From VXNE01 sp963665455 (lineage in GTDB: Bacteria; Pseudomonadota; Gammaproteobacteria; Pseudomonadales; Azotimanducaceae), in assembly GCA_963665455.1 (NCBI GenBank), contig OY762279.1:1736001-1800000 (forward strand): a stretch of 64,000 nt of DNA, in the 5' to 3' direction. Made by a program: the position numbers and the translations under genes. The notes below the pieces were generated by a model. That model saw only the letters and a list, made by a program, of their open reading frames with translations, searched no databases and was not told where the DNA came from. Below are positions 52,882-61,857 of the stretch, one piece after another. Position 1 is the first letter of the stretch. Each line of letters begins with the position of its first letter.

Positions 52882-54864
52882 TTACTGCGTCGACAGGGCG
52901 AACGCAAGCAGTTCCTGCGGCTCGCCGTACCCGCCCCCGGCGATGGCGATGTACTGCCGTCCCTCGTGCATGTACGTCATCGGCGACCCGTGCAGGGTGC
53001 GGTCCACCTCGATCTGCGCGAGGACTGCCCCGGTCGCCTTGTCCTGTGCGCGGAGATAGGCACCCTCCGGGTAGGCGTCCGCGCCATGCGGCCGGTCCTT
53101 CGTCACGAAACCGATGAGCATCGTCTTCGTGACCACGATGCCGCCGGCGGAGACGCCCCGGTACGGCGTGCCGAGCGGGCCGAGGTCCAGACCCGCGAGC
53201 GCGGGATGATCGGTCGGGCCTTGTCCCTGGGGAACCTGGAACACATGCTCGCCGGTCTTCATGTCGATGGCGGTCAGGCGGCGGTAGGGCGGCTTGAGGA
53301 GCGGCAGTCCCTGCGGTCCGTCGGTGGTGTGGTACTTGATCTCGTAGGCGAAGTCGGACTGGCCGGACTCCGGCAGGCCGAAGGTGACCGATTGACCGCT
53401 CTGCGGCTTCACGAGCGCCATGGTCGTGGGCCGGGTCTTCGACTCCACGTAGAGGATGCCCGTCTCCGGATCCCATGACGCGCCGGGGTAGGAGGCACCA
53501 CCGCCCGCGCCGGGGACAACGTACGTCGCGAGCTTGCCGCCGTCCCCCTCGACGATGAGCGGTTCGAAGATCGGCCCTAGCCGGAATTGCGACGCGATCT
53601 GAAGGGCTTCGGCCCGAAGCTCCGGGGTGAAATCGATCAGGTCGTCTTCGGTGATGCCCTGGCGATCAAAGGGGGCCGGCTTCGTCGGGAACGGCTGCGT
53701 CGCCGCGGTCTTCTCCCCGGGGACCGTACTCTGCGGCACCGGGCGCTCCTCGATCGGCCAGATGGGCTCTCCGGTCACGCGGTCGAAGACGTACGCGAAG
53801 GCGGTCTTCGACATCTGGGCGAGGACCTTCCTCGGTTGTCCGTCGATCTCCACGTCGAGGACGTTCGGCGCGGACGCGATGTCGTAGTCCCAGATGCCGT
53901 GGTGCACCGTCTGGAAGTGCCAGACCCGTTCCCCCGTCTCAACATCCACGGCCACGATGCTCTCCGCGAACAGGTTGTCGCCGTGCCGTTCGCCGCCGTA
54001 GTAGTCGTTGGTGGGCGTCGAGGTCGGGAGGTACACGTGGCCGAGTTCCTCGTCCGCGGACAGGTACGTCCAGACGTTGGTGTTGCCCTGTTTCTCGATG
54101 GTTTCCTCGGGCCAGGTGTCCGCGAACGGCGCGCCCTTCGGAGGGATCGTGTCGAAGCGCCACTTCAGTGCCCCGGTGCGGACGTCATAGGCGCGCACGT
54201 GACCCGGCGGATTGCGCATCTCCGAGACGTAGTCGTGGACGCCCGAGCCGACGACGACGGTGTCGCGTACGACGAGGGGCGGCGCGCGGTGGCCGAGATG
54301 CGCCGTGATCCAGTCACCGTCGCCGAGGTCGTTCTTCAGGTCCACGACGCCGTTGACGCCGAAGGCCGGGTCCGGCTTGCCGGTCACCGCGTCGATGGAC
54401 ACGAGCTGCTTGCCGAGGGTGGCGATGAGGATGCGCTCGATCTCGCCGTCGGTCCAGTACTCGACGCCCCGGGTGTGCCGGGGGAGCTGGGTCGGCATCT
54501 CTTCGGCCCAGCTTCGGGGATCGTGTAGCCAAAGTTGCCGGCCCGTTGCGGGATCGAGGGCCGCCACTTGGCCGTGGGACGTGGCCGTGTAGAGCCGGTC
54601 CCCCACCTTCAGGGGCGTCGCCACATAAGTACCCGTCTCGTACACGTCGCCGAGACGGCGGTCCGCGGACTCCCAGCGCCATGCCACTTCGAGCTGCTCG
54701 AAGTTCTCGGGGGTGATCTGGTCGAGGGGCGCGTACTTGGAGGCCGCGAGGTCGCCTTGATGGTGGGGCCAGTCGCCATCGCCGGCGGGCAGGTCGCGTT
54801 CGCATCCGGCTAGGAGAAGCAAGGCCGTGATTGACGCCAGGACGCCAAATAGTTTCGTGGTCAT
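52882..54864 (-). CDS. PQQ-dependent (glucose/alcohol-type) dehydrogenase lipoprotein
   Basis: 660 aa from the ATG at 54864, lipoprotein signal ending LLLAGC. WPHHQGDLAASKYAPLDQI and VAWRWES open the propeller; NVWTYLSADEELGHVYLP and HHGIWDYDIASAPNV are PQQ-dehydrogenase blocks with the Asp of WDYD as candidate base. No CxxCH is present, unlike the downstream paralogue, so electrons may flow to that haem. Genes for PQQ synthesis are not in the window. Located downstream of the amidohydrolase gene by 18 bases. Confidence 0.88.
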   Translation of the reverse strand: MTTKLFGVLASITALLLLAGCERDLPAGDGDWPHHQGDLAASKYAPLDQITPENFEQLEVAWRWESADRRLGDVYETGTYVATPLKVGDRLYTATSHGQVAALDPATGRQLWLHDPRSWAEEMPTQLPRHTRGVEYWTDGEIERILIATLGKQLVSIDAVTGKPDPAFGVNGVVDLKNDLGDGDWITAHLGHRAPPLVVRDTVVVGSGVHDYVSEMRNPPGHVRAYDVRTGALKWRFDTIPPKGAPFADTWPEETIEKQGNTNVWTYLSADEELGHVYLPTSTPTNDYYGGERHGDNLFAESIVAVDVETGERVWHFQTVHHGIWDYDIASAPNVLDVEIDGQPRKVLAQMSKTAFAYVFDRVTGEPIWPIEERPVPQSTVPGEKTAATQPFPTKPAPFDRQGITEDDLIDFTPELRAEALQIASQFRLGPIFEPLIVEGDGGKLATYVVPGAGGGASYPGASWDPETGILYVESKTRPTTMALVKPQSGQSVTFGLPESGQSDFAYEIKYHTTDGPQGLPLLKPPYRRLTAIDMKTGEHVFQVPQGQGPTDHPALAGLDLGPLGTPYRGVSAGGIVVTKTMLIGFVTKDRPHGADAYPEGAYLRAQDKATGAVLAQIEVDRTLHGSPMTYMHEGRQYIAIAGGGYGEPQELLAFALSTQ

Positions 54865-54882
54865 TGGACTGCGACTCCTTCT

Positions 54883-56241
54883 CTACTCGGACGGCGCATC
54901 CAGCCACCTGCCCGCCTGCATGACACGCTCGATGCTACGCGAGTTCCCGATTTCCGCGGTCGGATCGCGGGACAGGAGCACGAGATCGGCCGCCATGCCG
55001 GGCGCGATCGTGCCGAACGTCGCATCATCGCCCTCGAGCACCCAGGCACCGTTCGCCGTCCCCGCCCGGATCGCCTGTAGCGGGGTGAGGCCGGCTTCCA
55101 CCAAGAGCGCGAGTTCGTGATGCGTGCCCCAACCGAAGGGAACGTTGCCGGCCCCGCTGTCGGACCCGACGGCGATGGTGACACCGGCTTCCTGCATCTG
55201 CTTTGCGAAGCGTTGCATGCGCCCGTACACGGTGCGCAGCTGCGCGTCCTGCGGGTTCGCCAGCATGTTCGCCCGCGTCTCCGCGGACTTCATCCGATCT
55301 ACCCGCTCCTGCCCCCATGCGCGCAGCAGGGTGGGGTCGTCCAGCACCTCGGGATGCTCGGCCATGAACCAGGAATCCTGGGCCTTGCTGAGCGCCGGGG
55401 CGAAGGAAAGCGACTGCTCCCTGGCCCACCGCGCGAACGCGGCATCGACGGGCGCACGGCGCACGGTATGGACGAAGTGCCTCACGCCGATGGCCTTCAG
55501 TTGCCGGACGTCTTCCTCGTCGTAGATGTGGGCGACCGCGGGAAGGCCGTGCCGCGCCGCCTCCTGCACGAGCGCGGTACGGATCTCGGCACTGATCTTC
55601 GGGATTGGCGCCGCGCCGTCGTTCCAGTCGAAGCTCCACGCCAGCCGGCCGTCGAGCGTCGCGTCCACCCACATCTTGATGAGGTCGACATTGACGGCGG
55701 CGAGGTCGCGCACCATCTGGCGGGCCTCCTCCGGCGTGGTGGGTCGCTGGATGACCTCCCCGGGCGGCATGCCCTGGGGATGCGAGAAGCCCGCGCCGGC
55801 GGTGTACAGGCGTGGAGCCGGAATCTTGCCGGCCTTCGCGTCGGCGATGACGGCCAGGTTCTCGGCCCCGTCCGCACCGAGGCTGCGCGCGGTGGTGACG
55901 CCGAACTCGAGTTGCAGCGCGAAGAGGCGCTCGAGCCCCGCTCGTCCGCCCCCGTAGTGGCTATGCAGATCGACGAGCCCGGGGATGAGGAACTTGCCCG
56001 AAGCGTCGAGGACGATGGCGTCGTCGGGTACCGCGACGTCCGCCCGCAGACCCGCCGCCACAACGCGTTCGCCGCGCACAACTATCGTGGCGTCCTCGAC
56101 CGGCGGGGCGCCACTGCCATCGATCAGCTTGACGCCGACGATCGCGGTGGACTGCCCGTCCGACGCTCGCGCCGTGAGGGCGAGCACCACCGCGACGCAG
56201 GTGACGAATGCGGCGCACCACGTGCGTTTCACCGAACTCAC
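54883..56241 (-). CDS. exported amidohydrolase (imidazolonepropionase/prolidase-like)
   Basis: 452 aa from the GTG at 56241, which overlaps the stop of the VOC gene (GTGA). A signal peptide ends near ARASDGQ. DLHSHYGGGR gives the metal His93 and His95, the carboxylysine candidate is in LIKMWVD, AVAHIYD and FVHTVRR give later His, and GSDSGAGN the final Asp. These periplasmic members hydrolyse amide or ester bonds of peptides or xenobiotics. Its operon neighbours are the VOC enzyme and the two PQQ dehydrogenases. Confidence 0.85.
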   Translation of the reverse strand: MSSVKRTWCAAFVTCVAVVLALTARASDGQSTAIVGVKLIDGSGAPPVEDATIVVRGERVVAAGLRADVAVPDDAIVLDASGKFLIPGLVDLHSHYGGGRAGLERLFALQLEFGVTTARSLGADGAENLAVIADAKAGKIPAPRLYTAGAGFSHPQGMPPGEVIQRPTTPEEARQMVRDLAAVNVDLIKMWVDATLDGRLAWSFDWNDGAAPIPKISAEIRTALVQEAARHGLPAVAHIYDEEDVRQLKAIGVRHFVHTVRRAPVDAAFARWAREQSLSFAPALSKAQDSWFMAEHPEVLDDPTLLRAWGQERVDRMKSAETRANMLANPQDAQLRTVYGRMQRFAKQMQEAGVTIAVGSDSGAGNVPFGWGTHHELALLVEAGLTPLQAIRAGTANGAWVLEGDDATFGTIAPGMAADLVLLSRDPTAEIGNSRSIERVMQAGRWLDAPSE

Positions 56242-56654
56242 GGTCCAGCCAGGGCGAGGGTGTTCGGGGTTTCCTCGACCACCTGGATCAGCGCGCCGAA
56301 CGTGTCTTGAGGATGCAGGTAGAAGTAGCGGCGGCCGTCCCCGCCGAGAATCCTGATCCCGTGGGCCTCGCAGTGCGCGATGGCCGCCGGGATGTCCTCG
56401 ACCGTGCAACAGATGTGGTGGAAGCCCTCGCCGTGTTTCTCAAGGTACCGCCCCACGCCGCCTTCACCCTCGGTGTGGGGCGTGACGAGTTCCATCTTCT
56501 TGCCGCCCAGCATGAAGGTCATCCAGTCGAAGCCTTCCCCCTCGGCCGTGCCCGCGTCCGGCAGGGGCTCACCCCCGAGCACGTCGCAGAACAGTCGACG
56601 GGCCTTGTCGATATCGAGAACGCCGATGGACACGTGATCGAGCCTTGCGAACAT
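56238..56654 (-). CDS. VOC-family protein, methylmalonyl-CoA epimerase-like
   Basis: 138 aa with two beta-alpha-beta-beta-beta repeats. LDHVSIGVLDID gives the first metal His, GFHHICCTVEDI the second, and VVEETP near the end the Glu. GGKKMELVTPH is a typical inner strand. It resembles methylmalonyl-CoA epimerase (also glyoxalase-like lactoylglutathione enzymes); the substrate is not proven. GGGGAG precedes the ATG at 56654. Its stop overlaps the start of the amidohydrolase gene, so the two are coupled. Confidence 0.8.
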   Translation of the reverse strand: MFARLDHVSIGVLDIDKARRLFCDVLGGEPLPDAGTAEGEGFDWMTFMLGGKKMELVTPHTEGEGGVGRYLEKHGEGFHHICCTVEDIPAAIAHCEAHGIRILGGDGRRYFYLHPQDTFGALIQVVEETPNTLALAGP

Positions 56655-56790
56655 GCACTCCCCTTGGAACCGGTTTCGAGGCCACGCACTCTACATGACC
56701 CGGCGTTGAACCACTTCTGCCGGTCGATGCCGACGCCGGTTGAAGTACCAACTGAACGAGAAGGTGAGGCTCAGATGACAGGGGAAGAAG

Positions 56791-57562
56791 CAGCTGGCCC
56801 GCCGACCACAGCCCGCCTAGCCCGCATTTCTCACCACGGGCCGCGATGATCGCCGAGGATTTTCGCCCCGTGCGAGTGCTCGCGACCGAAAGCCTAGTGG
56901 GGCCTAAGTTTGAGGGAGCATGTGCGCGCACGGGGCGAAAAGACCGGCGAGGGCGCGGCCAGCGGTCTGTATCCGGCCACCGACGCTTGAAATCGAAGAT
57001 GAACCCAAATCGACCAAGGACTTGCGGTCTATGCACAAGCGACTTGGTGAGAAATGCGGGCTAGGAACGTCGCGTGCAGCCAATGGCCGCGCCGGCCCTC
57101 GTAGTCCCGGCGCGGCCGCTCGAACAGCGCGCCGTCCACCTCGATCCCGGTGGCGTCGATGAACAGCGGCACGTAGCCCCGCGTCTCCACCTCGTGCGAT
57201 ACGATCAACGGCGCCGCCCGTTCGGCGAACCGCCGCGCCGCCCGCCACAGCCCCTTCACGTCGCGCGTGCGCAGCCGCGCCAGCCACTCCCCGGCCCGCC
57301 GCGCCTCGGGAACGTTGTCCAGCCCGAGCAGGCGCCGCGCCACCGGGTCGGCGCGCAGCGCGTCGAGGTCCGACAGCGCGCCGTCGCCCCGCGCCAGGCA
57401 GGCAACGAGCGACCACAGCGTCTCCGCGTCGCTCGCGCCGCGGTTGCGGACCTTCACCCGGGCCGCCTCGTCCAACAGTTCGAACAGCCCGTACTGCCGG
57501 GCCGTCCGGGCGAGAATCGAGGAGCCTCCGTAGGCGGTCAGGTTCAGGTCGGTGAAGTCCAT
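56791..57562 (-). pseudogene. IS1380-type transposase remnant, interrupted
   Basis: From the ATG at 57562 the protein reads LTAYGGSSILARTARQYGL and then PLFIDATGIEVDGALFE, including the first catalytic Asp of the DDE domain, and breaks off at GHWLHATF (57066). On the far side of a 250-bp element the same frame resumes with GLWSAGQL (56814-56791) and then degenerates. Only about 170 of roughly 450 residues survive, so it cannot be active. The element sits exactly at the break, and removing it rejoins the frame. Confidence 0.7.
56816..57065. mobile_element. 250-bp MITE-like element with 21-bp perfect terminal inverted repeats
   Basis: 56816-56836 is the exact reverse complement of 57045-57065 (21 bp, outer end CCTAGCCCGC). 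Inside, TTTTCGCCCCGTGCG (56860-56874) is perfectly inverted at 56927-56941. The element has no credible ORF and lies within the IS1380-type transposase remnant. Non-autonomous derivative of an IS (possibly IS1380-like) is the best reading. No target-site duplication could be recognised at the edges. Confidence 0.75.
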
Positions 57563-57712
57563 TTCGACCCTGGGGGGACGGATCTTCCGCTTCCGCCAGC
57601 TTCACCTCCCGGGTGACTGACGCGACCCCGCCATTTTCCAACACCCGGCCTTGCGTGCCGCGCACCCGCAGTGCTTCCATCAAACGCTTAACCGGGAATC
57701 AGGAGCCCGCCT

Positions 57713-57732
57713 GGGGCCCACCGGGGCCCACC
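57713..57732. repeat. 10-bp perfect tandem duplication
   Basis: GGGGCCCACC occurs twice in a row in the 246-bp non-coding stretch between the transposase remnant and the LLM gene. Nothing else was recognised in that stretch apart from the ribosome site of the LLM gene. Confidence 0.4.
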
Positions 57733-57808
57733 CAGCCAGCGTGACCTGGCGCCGGCGAATCTGCTAACTTGCGCCGGTTTCGCCCGTGCGATGTGCTGAG
57801 GAGCAAGC

Positions 57809-58711
57809 ATGACCCGGATGCCCGCGATGAGCTTGGCCGCCGTGCCCGGCCGGCGCGCCAAAACCCTGGAACTGGCCGGTGAGATCGAGCGGCGCGGATT
57901 CCCCGGCATCTACTGTCCGAGCCTCGCGGACGGACTCGCCTTGTGCGAGGCCCTCGCGTTCGCGACACGCGAACTCACCTTCGGCACCTCCATCACGCCG
58001 ATCTACACGCGCCACGTGCAGGATTTCGCGAACGCGGCGTCCTTCATCCACGAGGTCTCGGGGGGCCGGTTCCGCTTCGGCATCGGCGTCAGCCACGGAC
58101 CGGCGCTGGACCGGCTCGGCATCGAACCGGGCAAGCCCCTGGGCGACATGCGCAAATTCGTCGCGGACCTGAAGGCCGTTCCGCGCGCCGGACAACTGCC
58201 GCCGTTGGTCCTCGCGACCCTGCGCAAACGCATGATCGGGCTCGCCGAGGAGATCGGCGACGGCATGGTGTTCGCCAATGGCGCCCGCTCGCACATGGCG
58301 GACTCCCTCGGCGTCCTGTCGGACGACGCGCGGGACGGCGACTTCTTCATCGGCAACATGATCCCGACGTGCGTCAGCGACGACCGCGACGCGGCGGCGG
58401 CGGTGAACCGACGCACGCTCACGAGCTACGCGATGCTGCCGAACTACCGCAACTATTGGAAGGAAGCGGGCTACGAGGAGGAGATGGCCGGCGTCGAGGC
58501 GGCGATGGAGGCGGGTGAGTTCGACCGGGTGCCCGACGCCCTGTCGGACCGATGGCTCGCGGATACGACGCTGTTCGGTTCGGCGGCGGAGGTCCGGGAC
58601 GGGATCGAGGCGTGGTTCGACGCGGGCATCAAGACCCCCATCATCGTGCCCTCCTCCGCGAACGGTGGGCAGTTCGTCGCGTTCGAGGAGTTCTTCTCCA
58701 TCTGGGACTGA
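57809..58711 (+). CDS. LLM-class flavin-dependent oxidoreductase
   Basis: 300 aa from the ATG at 57809 with CTGAGGAGC upstream. RGFPGIYCPSLADGLALCEALAF and FGTSITPIYTRH are the first barrel blocks of F420/FMN luciferase-like enzymes, and FRFGIGVSHGPALDRLGI is the conserved phosphate-binding loop. Such proteins reduce or oxygenate small molecules with F420H2 or FMNH2. The cofactor cannot be chosen from sequence alone. It is followed closely by sixA. Confidence 0.85.
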   Translation: MTRMPAMSLAAVPGRRAKTLELAGEIERRGFPGIYCPSLADGLALCEALAFATRELTFGTSITPIYTRHVQDFANAASFIHEVSGGRFRFGIGVSHGPALDRLGIEPGKPLGDMRKFVADLKAVPRAGQLPPLVLATLRKRMIGLAEEIGDGMVFANGARSHMADSLGVLSDDARDGDFFIGNMIPTCVSDDRDAAAAVNRRTLTSYAMLPNYRNYWKEAGYEEEMAGVEAAMEAGEFDRVPDALSDRWLADTTLFGSAAEVRDGIEAWFDAGIKTPIIVPSSANGGQFVAFEEFFSIWD

Positions 58712-58729
58712 TGGGCGGCGGGACGAGCC

Positions 58730-59233
58730 TTGATCGAACGCGTACTGTGGGTCATCCGGCACGCCAAGTCCTCCTATCCTTGGGGAGTGGCGGACTTCTC
58801 GCGGCCCCTCGCGCCGCGTGGCCGCCGTCAGGCGCCCCGGATGGCGGCGTGGCTGCGGACGCGGGATGTCGGGGCGCAGTTGGTCCTGACCAGTGCGGCC
58901 GAGCGCGCGATGGAGACTGCGGAGCATGTCCGCCGGGCCTTCGGCTTGCCGGGAGCGGCGATGCTCGAACGGCGCGGGCTGTACCTCGCGGATGCCGGCG
59001 ACCTGCTCGATGCGCTGCGCTCCCTGCCCGAGGACACCGGCAACGTGGCGTTGGTGGGACACAATCCGGGGATTACGCGCTTCGTGAACCAGATGGCGGG
59101 CTGGTCCGTGCTCGGGAACCTGCCGACGTTCGGCATTGCGCAGTTCACCCTGACGGGCTCGTGGCGCGACGTGGAGTTCGGAACCGGGCGGCTTGACGCG
59201 CTCGTGACGCCGGCGACCGTGGAGGACGCCTGA
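58730..59233 (+). CDS. sixA: SixA-like phosphohistidine phosphatase
   Basis: 167 aa from a TTG at 58730. The histidine phosphatase signature is VIRHAKSSY with catalytic His11, and VGHNPGI holds the second His. SixA dephosphorylates phosphohistidine in phosphotransfer proteins. It is 18 bases downstream of the LLM gene; the TTG start follows a weak ribosome site GGGACGAG. Confidence 0.85.
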   Translation: MIERVLWVIRHAKSSYPWGVADFSRPLAPRGRRQAPRMAAWLRTRDVGAQLVLTSAAERAMETAEHVRRAFGLPGAAMLERRGLYLADAGDLLDALRSLPEDTGNVALVGHNPGITRFVNQMAGWSVLGNLPTFGIAQFTLTGSWRDVEFGTGRLDALVTPATVEDA

Positions 59234-59290
59234 GAGGGCGGTTCCCCCGGATGGACCAGACCGCCCGCGTCGCTTACGCTCCGGTTTCCG

Positions 59291-59334
59291 TCTCGTACCC
59301 GTTTCGTACCCGTTCCGTACTCGTTGCTCGTACT
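59291..59334. repeat. 11-bp imperfect tandem repeats
   Basis: TCTCGTACCCG (59291-59301), TTTCGTACCCG (59302-59312) and TTCCGTACTCG (59313-59323) are consecutive copies, followed by a degenerate fourth with CTCGTACT. The period is one helical turn. They lie just upstream of the small membrane protein gene. Confidence 0.55.
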
Positions 59335-59354
59335 GATTTCCCAAGGGGGTTGCC

Positions 59355-59552
59355 ATGACGTTTCTCATCCTGCTCGGCGTGATCGCCACCGCCTACTTCG
59401 CCTGGCGCGTATCGGATCAGCTGCCGGACGTGATCTACCGCTTGGGCGAAGTCCAGCGCGACATCGCCGAATTGCGCCGCATGGCGGAGGCCCGGCAGGA
59501 GGATGCCGAGGACGGGGAGGACGCGGAGGAGGCCACGGAGGGTGACGACTAG
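59355..59552 (+). CDS. small single-helix membrane protein with acidic tail
   Basis: 65 aa from the ATG at 59355 (CAAGGGGGTT upstream). One N-terminal membrane helix (FLILLGVIATAYFAWRV) is followed by an amphipathic stretch VIYRLGEVQRDIAELRRM and a tail of Glu/Asp. No family is recognised. It may be a membrane-anchored modulator. The unusual 11-bp repeats before it may regulate it. The next gene starts ten bases after its stop. Confidence 0.6.
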   Translation: MTFLILLGVIATAYFAWRVSDQLPDVIYRLGEVQRDIAELRRMAEARQEDAEDGEDAEEATEGDD

Positions 59553-59561
59553 CTCGGCCCC

Positions 59562-60137
59562 GTGATCGATCCCCTCGCGCGGTTCGCGCAGGAGCGGGCG
59601 TCCGCACGAGAGCGCGACGACCCCTGGGCGAACCTGTGCGCCGTCGCCAGCGTCACGGCCACCGGCGAACCGGCTGTGCGCGTGCTCGTGCTGCGGGAGC
59701 TCGACGACCGCCTCGGCATTTTCGTCAACGCGACGTCCCCCAAGGTCGGGGAGTTCTCGCACTCACCCACCGCCGCCGTGCTCGCCTACCTGCCGAGCAT
59801 CGGCGTGCAGTATCGGCTGCAATGCGCGCTGGAGCGGATGGCGGCTGCGGACGTCCACGCTGGGTGGCAGATGCGGCCGCCAGTGCCGAAACGCATGGAC
59901 TGGCTGTACGCGAGCCACGCCCAGAGTTCGCCGGTGGCGGATAGGGAAGCGCTCCTAGGCCTGCTCGAGAGCGTGGCGTTGCCGGACCCCCTCGTCGCGC
60001 CCGAGTCCGCGGTGGGCTATTGGCTCGAACCGGTGGAGGTGGAGCGGCTCGACCTCGCCGGCGACGGCGGCGTCCATGACCGTCGCCGCTACACCCGGGA
60101 CGGAGATGGCTGGGTCGAGACCGTCTTGGTTCCCTAG
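59562..60137 (+). CDS. pyridoxamine 5'-phosphate oxidase family protein (PdxH-like)
   Basis: 191 aa from a GTG at 59562. FVNATSPKVGEFSH and the C-terminal RRRYTRDGDGWVETVLVP block match PdxH, whose ending R-x-W-type motif contacts FMN and pyridoxal phosphate. It is shorter than E. coli PdxH (218 aa), and substrate residues were not fully checked, so an FMN-binding relative is possible. Its end overlaps the end of the convergent helicase-like gene by four bases. Confidence 0.75.
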   Translation: MIDPLARFAQERASARERDDPWANLCAVASVTATGEPAVRVLVLRELDDRLGIFVNATSPKVGEFSHSPTAAVLAYLPSIGVQYRLQCALERMAAADVHAGWQMRPPVPKRMDWLYASHAQSSPVADREALLGLLESVALPDPLVAPESAVGYWLEPVEVERLDLAGDGGVHDRRRYTRDGDGWVETVLVP

Positions 60138-61069
60138 CCTGTTCCTGATCTTGCCACGGGCTCCCAGAGTCCGTTACGGAACATGCCCGTCGGACCGCCT
60201 TGGGTCGCTGCCAGCAGCGTTTCCGCGAACTCCACCGCCCCTACTTTGTACTGGTAGTCCGGTATGTCCGGCCGCACAAACGCGAACTCCCTGCGTGGAC
60301 GCATCCGTCCGCTCGCATTCACCTCCGCGAACTTGAGTCCCGTCAGGTTCTCCGCGTGTTCCTTCGCGTTCGCGCAGGTTGCCGAGCTCAGGAAGAACTG
60401 CGGTCGCACCCCGAGGGAGGCGAGGTGGTAGGACAGCCGTCGAAGGATCATCGCTACGTTCGAACCGAAGTAGCCCCGATATTCGTGCATCTCGTCGACG
60501 ATCACCCATTCCAGTCCGCGATAGAACGTCTCCCACTGTTCCGAGTGGCCGAGAAAGCTGTTGTGCAGCATGTCTGGATTCGTGATCAGGATCGGCGGCG
60601 GAGTCTTGCGTAGCACGGCGCGATGCTCGCGGTCCGTGTCCCCGTCGTACCACCACGATTCGATCCGTCGTCCCGGCATGACATTCGTCAGCTGCGTCAA
60701 CTGTTCCCGTTGGTCCAGCGCGAGCGCCTTGGTGGGATACAGCATCAGCGCGTGTTTGCCGGGCTCGCGCAAGGACTCGAGCATCGGGATTTGAAATGCG
60801 AGCGTCTTGCCGCTGGCGGTGGGAGCTTGGAGGACCACGTTCTTTCCCGCGAGGGCCTGCGTTACCGCCTCCGCTTGGTGCTGGTAGAGCCGCGTGATCC
60901 CGCGGTTGGCCAGTGCGTTCCTCAGTGGTGTACCGAGCCCCTTACCGGGATCTTCAGGCGCGTACTCCGGCGCTATCGGCTCAAGGACGCGTCGGTTGAC
61001 CACGTCTCCTCCGGCTTCTGCGTCTCGCAAGGCGTCAAACCTGCGCAGCGCCTCTAACAGATCATCCAC
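60134..61069 (-). pseudogene. truncated MrfA/YprA-like DEAD-box helicase (first RecA domain only)
   Basis: 311 aa from a GTG at 61069 with GGAGG upstream. Q-motif region LYQHQAEAV, Walker A APTASGKT, motif II DEMH, and motif III SSATC are intact. Full-length MrfA-type helicases are 700-900 aa with a second RecA domain and DUF1998; here the protein ends right after the region of the first domain, at a stop overlapping the PdxH-like gene. It may be a relic or a stand-alone ATPase. It lies beside the XRE/ImmA-PIN module. Confidence 0.7.
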
Positions 61070-61254
61070 GAATCGCCTCCTTGTCGCTTACCGTCCAACG
61101 GCTCAGGGCCTACCGGCTTTCCAGGGGAACCGCCTTTTGGCCGGTGCCGCGTCCCCTCACAAGCGGCTGCTTCCCCCTTGAGCGTTTCTCTGCGTCTCGG
61201 CGAAGCCGAACTCCACCAATACGCCCTCCTGCCACTGTCTCGTGTAGTGGCGCT

Positions 61255-61284
61255 TAGGGAAAGGTCTGATTAAGACCTTCCCTA
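61255..61284 (-). terminator. hairpin ending the XRE-PIN operon
   Basis: 61256-61267 (AGGGAAAGGTCT) pairs with 61273-61283 (AGACCTTCCCT) around GATTA with one bulged A, extended by a T-A pair. It overlaps the PIN stop codon at 61282-61284. No T-run follows on the minus strand. The 212-bp stretch from here to the helicase start shows nothing else. Confidence 0.5.
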
Positions 61285-61857
61285 GCGCGGCACAGGGATG
61301 TGCCGCCAAATTCGATGGCGCAAGCCATTGAATTTGCAGAGCAAGCCGAAACCGCGCTTTTGGCTTGCGACCTGAACAAGCCCATGGAGGGGCTTGTTCA
61401 GAGGTTCCTTAGGGGCCATCCTCGCCCGGTGGCCGATCCCCGCGAGCAAAGCCTCCAAGGACACGATCCGGTCGCGGAAGCCAAGCCTGACCCCGCATCG
61501 CAAACTTGCCCGATCAGGGCCGCACAGGAACCAACTGTCGTCCCTGCCCAGCGCGTGGGCCCATAGCGACTCCTCGCCCCTGTCCAAAACGATCCCGTCG
61601 ATCCGGACCAGAAGCTCGGCCCGTTCACGATCATCGACTGGATGCTCTGCCGCGAGTGATGCTCGCAACTCACTGAGACTGATCGACTGTTCCTCCCGCC
61701 GCAACTGAAAGCCGGTCTGCGTTTCCGTCACGCAGTCTTCGACGGTCTCGACGCGGTATCCGCCCGCCAGCGCCGGCCACGCTCCGATCCGATGCGACTC
61801 GATGATTACGTTGGCGTCCACGAGCACAGACGCTCCTGGCCCCAGCTTGCCACTCAC
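61282..61857 (-). CDS. PIN-domain nuclease paired with an XRE/ImmA regulator
   Basis: 191 aa from the GTG at 61857, overlapping the stop of the XRE gene (GTGA). VLVDANVIIESHRIGAW contains the first acidic residue Asp14 and a Glu, CVTETQTG the second group, and RDDSWFLCGPDRASLRCGV the late Asp pair. PIN toxins cut RNA with Mg2+. The N-terminal XRE gene may act as antitoxin and autoregulator. Length exceeds VapC (about 135 aa), with a C-terminal extension of unknown role. Confidence 0.75.
   Translation of the reverse strand: MSGKLGPGASVLVDANVIIESHRIGAWPALAGGYRVETVEDCVTETQTGFQLRREEQSISLSELRASLAAEHPVDDRERAELLVRIDGIVLDRGEESLWAHALGRDDSWFLCGPDRASLRCGVRLGFRDRIVSLEALLAGIGHRARMAPKEPLNKPLHGLVQVASQKRGFGLLCKFNGLRHRIWRHIPVPR

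Noticed and set aside
61318..61857. + strand frames opposite the PIN gene
   Set aside because: No start signals and no protein-like sequence; they mirror the PIN gene.
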